Assembly: GCA_000151295.1 (NCBI GenBank)
Contig: GG745337.1
Span: forward strand, 332,438-380,067
Length of the DNA: 47,630 nt
From: Allomyces macrogynus ATCC 38327
Taxonomy: Eukaryota; Blastocladiomycota; Blastocladiomycetes; Blastocladiales; Blastocladiaceae
Direction: 5' to 3'
Both the position numbers and the translations under genes were made by a program. The first letter of the stretch is position 1. Every line of letters starts with the position of its first letter. A model generated the notes under the pieces. It worked only from the letters and a program-made list of their open reading frames with translations, had not been told where the DNA came from and did no database searches. Shown in pieces: positions 39,729 through 47,630 of this stretch.

Positions 39729-40145
39729 ATGAAGCCACGCAAACTCGCTCTCAAGGCGTACAAGAGTGCATACACAATCCGGAAGGATGGCCGCAAAATC
39801 CGGTCGCTCGCGTTGATAACAATCCCTCTCAGTCAGCCAGGCCCAGTCCCCACTGCTCCTGATGCAGACGATGCCCTTCAAGTCGACGATGCTCACGATG
39901 CCAACGGCCCCATTGACATGCAGCCTCTGCTGCCACCGCCATTGCCACCACTGTCGCTGCCGCTGCTGCCGCCACCTTCTCCACCCCTCCCACCGGCTGC
40001 AACACCAATTTCCGTCACACCCACACTCTACCTTGGCGCTGACCCTGGGCGTGCACTCCAAAATGATCCACTTGCTCAGCTCGAGTATGTCTGCATGAAA
40101 TGCTGCGAGCATGTTGGATTGCCCCTGATCATCAATCTCAAATAG
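39729..40145 (+). CDS. possible first exon of the transposase gene
   Basis: 139-residue frame: MKPRKLALKAYKSAYTIRKD is basic, followed by a proline-rich linker (PPPLPPLSLPLLPPPSPPLP) and EYVCMKCCEHVG, a cysteine pair. A short basic N-terminus before the cysteine-rich body would suit a KDZ transposase. The link to the next frames by splicing is unproven. Confidence 0.4.
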   Translation: MKPRKLALKAYKSAYTIRKDGRKIRSLALITIPLSQPGPVPTAPDADDALQVDDAHDANGPIDMQPLLPPPLPPLSLPLLPPPSPPLPPAATPISVTPTLYLGADPGRALQNDPLAQLEYVCMKCCEHVGLPLIINLK

Positions 40146-40155
40146 TTTCCGCGCA

Positions 40156-43100
40156 ATGAAAATCGACCACCACTCATTTGGCAAGCGCATCATCTGCTTC
40201 CCCAGCTTTCCCGCGGATCGTGCCGTCCGTGTCTGGGCGGTACGTGATTATGTCGGCGAGCAAGACTCGGTGCATCGCCTCTACGCGAACACTGCCTTTG
40301 CCAAAGCCATCAAGGAGAATGGCAAGTTTGCCGTCGTTCTTCTGTTCAAGACGCTCATCAATGGGTGTCCACGTGTATGTGCTGCCTGCAGCTCGTGTCC
40401 ATCCAGCAGGCTCTACTACGTCGCTCTCTGTGGTGGTCTCGAGTCTGGCAACATTGACAGCAGCGATCGCGAGTGTGCACTGTTGCTGCTCACGACGTTC
40501 TTGTCGTGCGTGCATGTGCTCCACATTGTTGTTGACCAGCTCATCGAAATCGAGGCCGTTTCGACTTTACCAACAACGATTATCGAAATGCACGCCAAGA
40601 TTTTGTCACGTTTGTTTTGGAATGCGCAAGGACAATGCAAACTGTCTCTTGATCACGGTCATCCTGGTCCATTTGCGGTTTCTCATTTCTCACTTCTGCG
40701 GCGCCAATCACAAGGGGCAGATGTGCGCACCTCCAACACGCAAGGCAGCTTTCCTCCCTCGACTCTCCTGATTTTGCCGACTTGGCAGTCGGCGCTGTGG
40801 TTCCAGACGGGTCGGGAAGCGACAACGGCAGCAGGGTGGATGCTGATGACGACCTGGTGGTCGATGATGCTTGTGTTGACGCCGATGTCGATCCTGTTGG
40901 TGTTGAAGCAGATGCCAATCAACCCGCACAACCCACCCGCATTGTGTCGTCTGTGCCGTACCTGTGCGCCAGTGATATCAATCATGACGTGGCCCTCAAC
41001 GTCATGCGGCAAGGCCGATCCATGAAGGGCATGGCGTGGTTCGTGCAGCATTTCTCGAATGCAGCAGCCCTCGCAGACGAGATTGTGCATGGCATTGTGC
41101 TTGCCGTCCCGCACACCCTGTTGTGTGCAAAGTGTGGGTCGCGATGCGCCAAAACATCGTTTGATGCAACCGTCTTCACGCTTGCGCATGTGCAGCCCGT
41201 GCGGCTGCTCACGTGGCGCTGCACAGCCTGCGCCTTTGTCTCGCCATGGGATGGGCGCGAGTTTGGCATTGTCAACATGAACAACGTCACGCTGCTTGCG
41301 TTCGAGCTGATCCTCGAATATCTCGAGCTGTTTCGCGAGTCGGGTGCATCTGTCTCGTCATGGTGGGCGGCCAAGGTGGCGCACTACATTGCTATTCTTA
41401 GCGCACCGCCCAACGAGGTTGCGGACCTGACCAAAACGTGGAATGGGCTTCGATCACGGCTGCCATCATGGATCGCAGCATTCGTGTACCTGATGCGCAT
41501 TGATGCCGCCATCTTCGGCTGCATGTGCCCGCCCGGGGAAAAGCTCGAGATGGTCGCGGCCAATGGAATCGTCCTTTCGATTGCGATGTCGCAGCTCAAG
41601 ACGCTTCAGCAGCCATGGTCCGGTGGAGAGTCGGTGCACCGTGCATCAGTTCGCGCTGATCGCAATGTCGATCCGCCCAAGCGTGGCCATGAGGAAACGT
41701 TTGTCAAGGCACTTCATGTGGCCATCCATCGGCGCATCTCGCTTGCGATTGCACTTGACAACGCGAATGGTGTCATTGCCATTGACAATGATGACGCGCC
41801 AGATGGCGACGTCACTGATGAGCAGCTGGACCGAAACCGCCTTGCAGCGGCCAATCTCGTGCTCACGCAGTGCCTTGCTGTGGACTCGACCACAATTGTG
41901 CAGCTGCTTGCAGTGATCGTCGCGGACATGCATGATTTGGTCCCCTCCAACTGGCTCAAGCCATTCATCGACTCGATCCACAACGGCAAGACTTGCACGC
42001 CGCTCAGCAACCTGATCCCGCATGCAGTGCGTGCTGCTCTGCGCGACTTTTGCCGTCGCGGTGGTCGTGGCGCACCTGACGGCCAGCTCCGCGCACATCT
42101 CGAATGTGACGCACCGATCTTGTCGCGGCTTTTTGACTCAGTGATCTCGTGCAGCACAATTCCGAGTGCGCAAGCATGCGCTGGCCCGCTTGGTACGCTC
42201 TGTGCACAGAACCGACAAACACCTCGCCAAGTTGCCACCGCCCTGTTCACTGCATTCATCTCGAATGCACTTGCCAAGATCGACCAACTGCATGAGCGAC
42301 CTGGCCTCGAGCTCATTGATATCGTCAATCCTGATTTACAAGGCGGCGCGCGTCACACGATCGACTGGAACGAGACGCTCAAGACCGGATCCGTGTTCCC
42401 CACACTCCCAGTTCGTCGCCAAGTTCCACACGTCAAACTCCGACACAATCCGCCATGCCCGAAATATGCCAAGGAAGCTGGGAAGCTTGGGCCCGGCGTT
42501 CTCTTGCTCTGGTGCCCGCGCTGCCGCAATTGCCTCGGCTGGCAAGCCATGACGGACGCAGAATCCCCACGCACCCTTTTTGAGGTACGTTTTGTGGTTT
42601 TGCGTCGTTTGCGGCAGACACTGACGGCCGTATTCTCCAGATTTTGGTGACGCGGTTTGTGAAGATGCCAAAGTGTTTTATTTATGATAATGCGCACGTA
42701 TTCCTTCCCCGTCTGCATGTCTGTTCCCTCGTCCTCATCGCGTCCACCATAGATGCAACACGCTGGAATACGCGTTGAACCGCCACCCCACACTCTTTGA
42801 GAAGACGATTGCAATCGTCGACGGTTTCCACTACAGCACGCACAGCGGATGTGCAGCGACGTTTGATGCGCGATTGTACCGCGATATTCTTGGGGGAGCG
42901 TCGTCTGTTGTCCACGAGCAAAAGAACGCCCTCCTTGCCCGACTAAAAGCGCATGCACCCAAGTACACGTTACCAGTTTTCCTTGCATTCCTGGCCTATG
43001 CAACCGCGCGACTCAACATTGACGAGGCCAACAAGCGGCCGTCTTCTATTGATGCTGGACCAAGGATTCTTCCGCTGCAACCCTGTCGCCGTGGCGATGA

Positions 43101-43488
43101 CCCGCCTGCGAACCCGCCCACGAACCCGCCAGCGAACCCGCCCGTGAGCCCGCCCGCGAACCCGCCCGCGAACCCGCCTGCAAACCCGCCCGCGAACCCG
43201 CCAGCAAACCCGCCCGTGAGCCCGCCCGCGAACCCGCCCGCAAGCCCGCCCGCGAACTCGCCCGCGAACCTGGACGACTCACCTGCGACCCCGCCCGCAA
43301 ACCCGCACGACCGGCCGGCGAACCCACCCATGAACCCGCGTGGCGACGCAGTGGAGCCACCTGGCGAGATCCCGCCCGAGCCGCAGAGCAAGCGCAGGCG
43401 CAGGTCAGCACCGGTCCGCTCAAAGATGGTGCTTCGTAGTTGGCCTCGCAAGCAGGCGCAGAGCGATGGGAATGTCATTTGGTCCTGA
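40156..43488 (+). CDS. KDZ/Zisupton-like transposase, multi-exon
   Basis: Segments in order: VCAACSSCPSSRLYYVALCG (cysteine cluster, about 40376), possibly an intron, then a long exon up to 42584 with LLCAKCGSRC and WRCTACAFVSPWDGREFGIV plus NMNNVTLLAFELILEYLELF, typical of CxC clusters next to KDZ transposases. The exon end SPRTLFE joins through GTACGT-CAG (42585-42640) to ILVTRFVKMPKCFIYDNA (42641-42693), then through a GC-AG intron (42694-42752) to CNTLEYALNRHPTLFEKTIA, continuing IVDGFHYSTHSGC and SSVVHEQKNALLARL: the D-H-H-C-EQ/N pattern of the catalytic C-terminal core. The tail has PANPPVSP repeats and basic residues. Mostly intact; activity unknown. Confidence 0.6.
43110..43290 (+). 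repeat. 12-bp coding minisatellite (PANP/PVSP)
   Basis: Tandem CCGCCCGCGAAC-type units encoding proline-rich PANPPANPPVSP repeats near the C-terminus of the transposase. They remain in frame throughout. Confidence 0.88.
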
Positions 43489-44414
43489 TTCATGTTGTGA
43501 TTTCATTTCGAAGAATAATAATGCCGTTGTTGTACTTGTTCGTTTGCAGCAGTGGCATCAGTAGAGCTGTGAGTTGGGATCCGGTCTTGCATAGAACCAT
43601 TTGTGGCAGGCATAGTGGGCGGGCGGGTTGTGCTGCAGCAAACTGTTACTGATAGTCTGCAAATCATATTGCATTTGGTTGGCAGCGGCATGGCGCAATG
43701 GAGTGAGGGGGAGAAGACGACGATGGTCGGCACTGCACTGTTGCCGCAAGCAAGCTGACATGGCCCTGAACGCCTGCTGGTCTGTCGCGCTCGACAAGAT
43801 TGGTCCAGTGCTCAAACACCTTTAACTTCTCACCCAGATGCGATATGAATGTGATTCAAAAGGTAATGGAAAGTGCATTGCAAGGAGAAAACGGTCCCGT
43901 TGTTTGTTTTTCTAGATCGTATGTAGGTGGTCCAGGGTCGCAGTTGAGGACGAATTCAAATGAACACCCCCTTCAGACCTCGACCAGTGATATTGGTTGA
44001 CATAGTGATCCCGAGCTGATCACTGCAGCTGGACACAGCAACACTACATAACGCTTCACCCAAGCCCCTGCTTCTTTTCCAATTTGGAGGAAGCATTGGT
44101 GATGTATAGACGCACCTTCTCTACAGTCATCAGCTCTGCTGAGCGTGGTGGTGAGCAGCAGCAGAGACTGGTGTGGATCAATCAGACACGTCAGCAGACA
44201 ACTGAGCTCAGAACGCGGGGGCAACGAGTCTTCAGCACACGGTAAGGTAAACAACACAACAATGAAAACACGAAGCGGCAAATCAAAGGATGTTTAATGA
44301 AAGAGCAGTACTCGCTCAATGATATGAGCACTTGGTGGAGCTCAAAGCCAACGGCCGTGCATGCTTCTGCCCATGCTCCACAAAAAAAATGAAAAAGTAA
44401 AAGAAAACAGCACG
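43489..44414. other. intergenic region between the two transposon genes
   Basis: AT-richer noncoding sequence between convergent genes. Scattered short frames only. It presumably contains both 3' ends. Confidence 0.5.
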
Positions 44415-47187
44415 TCAGTGATGACGAGCGCGCTTGCGCTTTGATTCCTGCAGCAGCGGCGGTGACCCTGTGCGCTTTGCGTGCTGGCGCCGAGTGTCTT
44501 GGGCTGGCAGTGGCAGCGGCGGCGGCAGCGGTGATGACGGCGGCGGCAGTGATGACGGTGGCGGCAGTGATGACAGCGGCGGTGGCAGCGGTGGCAGCCC
44601 TACGCGCGTCGTAATCCGGCGCCAAGGCGCATCTTGGGCCGGTGGCGGGGATGACGGCGGCGGCAGCAGCGGTGGCAGCCCTACGCGCGTCGTAATCCGG
44701 CGCCGAGGCGCATTTTGGGCCGGCGACGGGGATGACGGCGGCGGCGGCGGCCCTATGCGCATCATAATCTGGCGCCGAGGCGCATTTTGGGCCGGCAGCA
44801 GGGATGACGGTGGTGGCGGCAGCGGCGGCCCTACGCGCGTCGTAATCCGGCGCCGAGGCGCATTTTGGGCCGGCGGCGACGGGAGCTCACATTTCTTGAG
44901 ACGCGCCCATTGGGACTTGACCAGGTCGCGGGCCCACTGAGTAGCAGGCTGTCGCCCGTCCTTGCACATCTTGAAGTTGAAATGGGCCGCAAGCTCCCGC
45001 ACACTTGCGGGCGACGTGTCTCGGAGCACCAGCGGGATGTCGTCGAAACTGTGCTCGCCTCGGCGGTTCTTGAGTGGTGGGTTGTACGCGTTGGCGTCGT
45101 CATGCTCCGCGTCAGCGTCGTCATGCTCCGCGTCAGCGTCGTCGTGGTCCGCGTCGGCATTGTCGTGGTCCGCATCGGCGTCGTCGTGGTTCGCATTGGC
45201 GTCGTCATGCTCCGCATCGGCGTCGTCGTGGTCCATGTCGCAGCACACTACTAGGTTCAATGGCGTCGTGGTCCGCGTCAGCGTCGTCGTGGTCCGCATC
45301 AGCGTCATCGTGGTCTGCGTCAGCGTCGTCGTGGTCTGCATCGGCGTCGTTGTGGTCCACGTCGGCGTCGTCGTGGTCCGCGTCAGTGTTGTCGTGGTCA
45401 AACCAGCTGTCAGCAGCAGCTGCAGTGGCATCAGGGGTGCGGGCGTGTCCCGCCAAGAGCATCGATCTCGCTGCGGGTGCCGATCTTGCAGTCACTGTTG
45501 CACTGACACCATTGTACATGAAACGTCCGGACGATGCGGTGCTTGCCGGCGGGCGGCCAAAGGCAGGGCGTGCTGCTTCGGCCATGAGAGTTGACATTGC
45601 CAATGCCATTGCATTGACGCCCGAGAACGTGACTGTTGCCGATGCCGTGTTCGTCGGCGGTGGGCGGCCAAAAGGGCTGTTGTCAACTGGTGCATAACCA
45701 CGGGCGGGACCGAAAGAACCATGTTTGACGAGAGCAGGACCGACAGGAACACGACCAACAGGAACATGACCGACAGGCGCACGACCGACAGGTGCACGAC
45801 CGACAGGACCATGATCGAGGGGAGCATGCGCTGCTGCATTCATGTGAAGCCCTATCAGAGCCGACGCGGCATTCTCGACGGACTCAGTCGTCGACAAGGT
45901 CGAGTCGGATGCTGCGTTGCCCGAGTGGGACGGCACGTCCTTGCGCTTGTGCCAGCGCTTAATGAACTCCTGCAGCCACATTTCCTTGGAGCGTGCAGCA
46001 AGCCGTTGCGTCACTATTCAACCGGGACAATCAGCAAGACTCGGTCAAGGGGGGAGGGGGTGGGAGGGTACGGAAAGAACGTACACGGGTGTGGCACAGC
46101 GCACAGGATTGGCCATTTCCGCGCCGGGATGTTGGCGTCGTATAGCGCCTGCCAGACGACGGCATTTCGCGTCAGGGGCTACAATACATGCACCAATTAG
46201 AATCAAAAAGATTTGGTGTGGCATCAACAGGAGCAGCGCACCAGGTTCGTGTTGAGCCAATCGACGAATATGTCCTTTGACCGCGTTGATGGCAGTCGCA
46301 GCAGCGGCGGCAGCAATGTGCTGCTGTGGATGCAGTGGACGTTGCAGGAAAGGGCCGCCACGTCGTGCACGTTGAGGTGGTGTGCTCCGCGGCCAAATGT
46401 CGAGTATTGCGGTGACGAGTTCAATTCGAATGGGTCTTGTGCGCGCGCATCGCTACGAATGGCCGCCATGACCTCGGCGCGAGTTGGGGCGTGCGCTGAC
46501 GGGTCCAGCTCGGCAAACGCGTCGTGCATGGTGGGCGCCGACATGTTGGGCACAATAGCGGCAGGTTCGCGCACCAGCAGGCCAGTGCCAGTTTCGGCTG
46601 CAGGCACAGGGGCGTTTGGTGGGCCGATGTCGGCCACGCTGAGCGCATCGGCGTACGCGAGGTACTCATCGGCACGGGTGAAACCGGCCGTGTCCGCGCA
46701 GAACGACAGGTACTGGATAAACCTGAACACGCCGTTCAGAAGATTTTCGAAGCGCTCTCGAAATCCAGGTGCAGAGGCAACCGCCATTTCCGCGAGCCGA
46801 ACTAAACGACAGGGTGGAGATTAGAGAGGGATTGCTGGAGAATCACGGAAGCCCAGTTCGAAGGGAAGCGAGCATCGTGCCCATAGCCGGTGTGGTGATC
46901 GCCTCCAACAGCCGCTCACCAAACGCCTGCGCCGCTGGATTTGCTGATGCGCCGATGACGCCTGGCTCGTATCCCCCATTTGGGAGCGACACGCCTGCCA
47001 AGGCATCAAAGCAGTTGAGCTGCACCAGGAACGTCGGGCTCGATGAGATCTCATGCAGCCGAAGCATTTTGTTGCCAATACTGTGAAGATTGCGACGTCT
47101 GAAATTGGCTTCAGCATTGGATAGTCGCGGGCTCGTGTAGGGAGTAGTGCGCTCAGGGATTTTGCCCCGGCGAGTGCCGGCTCTCAT
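44415..47187 (-). CDS. second transposon gene, low-complexity, multi-exon, function unknown
   Basis: Probable exons on the minus strand: 47187-46843 (starts MRAGTRRGKIPERTTPYTSP; includes FLVQLNCFDALAGVSLPNGG), 46787-46224 (FRERFENLLNGVFRFIQYLS, then CADTAGFTRADEYLAYADAL), 46014-45205 (MWLQEFIKRWHKRKDVPSHS, then PVGRAPVGRAPVGHVPVG repeats) and a C-terminal part to 44415 with DHDDADAD repeats, SVRELAAHFNFKMCKDGRQP, and four NAPRRRITTRVGPP-type units. A frame change near 45240 is unexplained (intron or indel). Exon joins are not verified. Position inside the inverted repeats makes it an accessory gene of the transposon. Confidence 0.45.
44590..44890 (-). repeat. tandem repeats of about 75 bp, four to five copies
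   Basis: Units contain CTACGCGCGTCGTAATCCGG and GCGCATTTTGGGCCGGC and encode NAPRRRITTRVG on the minus strand, separated by (GGC)n-rich segments. Confidence 0.85.
45090..45405 (-). repeat. acidic coding minisatellite (DHDDADAD)
   Basis: GTCGTCGTGGTCCGCGTC-type units of 15-18 bases encoding Asp/His/Ala repeats on the minus strand. One interruption coincides with the frame change near 45240. Confidence 0.88.
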
Positions 47188-47270
47188 GGTTGTGGTCGTT
47201 GCGGTCCTTTGGCTTTGGATGGTGGTGGAGCCAAGGACTTTGTGACTGCCGCGTTGCCCTGACTTGGGAT

Positions 47271-47601
47271 TTCACGTTTTCTCACTTGTCAATGACATGG
47301 ACGAATCTTCGCAAATGCGGCGCGCCTCAACTGCTCGTGGCCTTTGCATTTTCACAAAAGTGCACCCAAGGATTGCCGTGGAGCAGCAATTTGATTGCAG
47401 ACTGATTGAGCAAGACAACCTGCCAGCAAGACGGCTAAGCTTGCTGGCAGAGGAGAAGACTTGGCAATTGTGCAAGAATGAAATAGCAGAGCATGCACAT
47501 GCGCCGAGACAGGCAAGACGGTTCAGCAAAAGACCTGGCAATCGCGCAAGGATAAAATAGCAGAGCATGCGCATGCGCCGCTCAGACAGGCAAGACAGCA
47601 A
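47271..47601 (-). repeat. right inverted repeat of the KDZ-like transposon
   Basis: Reverse-complementary to 39405-39642. The segment GCATGCTCTGCTATTT-like plus its CTTG continuation occurs twice in this copy (about 47480-47500 and 47550-47570), which accounts for its greater length. It ends 29 bases before the window end. Confidence 0.85.
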
Positions 47602-47630
47602 TTATTTCTGCAAAAATGCATTCAGGGAAG

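Larger units (their letters stand above)
39405..47601. mobile_element. 8.2-kb DNA transposon, KDZ/Zisupton-like
   Basis: Bounded by inverted repeats (39405-39642 and 47271-47601) whose outer ends share TTGCTGTCTTGCCTGTCTGA and inner ends share TCATTGACAAGTGAGAAAAC. It contains a multi-exon transposase-like gene with cysteine clusters on the plus strand and a low-complexity gene on the minus strand. The left end abuts a minisatellite and I found no convincing target-site duplication, so the exact outer ends could be wrong by a few bases. KDZ assignment is from the conserved C-terminal pattern. Confidence 0.68.

Overview
The window is a piece of a GC-rich nuclear genome, most likely from an early-diverging, chytrid-like fungus, carrying a complete integrated virus-like element and a large DNA transposon. 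The eukaryotic assignment rests on spliceosomal introns, a divergent histone H3/H4 pair, and genes for YIPF5/Yip1, PHO88/SND3 and prefoldin 2. The fungal leaning rests on the H3 C-terminus ([18 protein letters not shown]). The early-diverging leaning rests on an MMADHC-like cobalamin-trafficking gene, which most Dikarya lack. This host placement is inference from reading, not from a search.

Layout. 1-7104: compact GC-rich host genes (RluA-type pseudouridine synthase, PHO88/SND3-like, Yip1-like, MMADHC-like). 7105-13292: AT-richer, gene-poor DNA with an F-box start and decayed leucine-rich-repeat-like fragments. 13298-28808: a 15.5 kb polinton-like virus (PLV, virophage-related) with long terminal inverted repeats and a 5-bp target-site duplication (ATGAT at 13293-13297 and 28809-28813). 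28814-32463: a degenerate second pseudouridine-synthase copy, prefoldin 2, and histones H3 and H4. 32464-39400: predicted low-complexity genes of unknown function, at least two interrupted by stops, one with a CENP-B-like helix-turn-helix. 39405-47601: an 8.2 kb transposon bounded by inverted repeats, with a KDZ/Zisupton-like transposase gene and a second low-complexity gene on the other strand.

The PLV encodes a TVpol-SF3 helicase (minus strand), an HNH-AP2 endonuclease, an rve integrase, two fibre-like proteins transcribed divergently, four small proteins (84, 179, 103 and 30 aa), an FtsK/HerA-type packaging ATPase, a single-jelly-roll penton candidate, a double-jelly-roll major capsid candidate and a 72-aa terminal protein. 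This is a full replication, integration and virion set without a protein-primed PolB or a recognisable protease. Most of its genes share a motif just upstream of the start codon (T-run, short spacer, GTAA or GTAAG), and the same GGGTAAGC core is repeated about 18 times in each terminal repeat. I consider this the most interesting signal in the window.

The integrase, one fibre gene and the ATPase each carry an apparent single-base frameshift. Two host genes (pseudouridine synthase, prefoldin 2) do as well, so consensus indels in homopolymers are a serious alternative to real decay.
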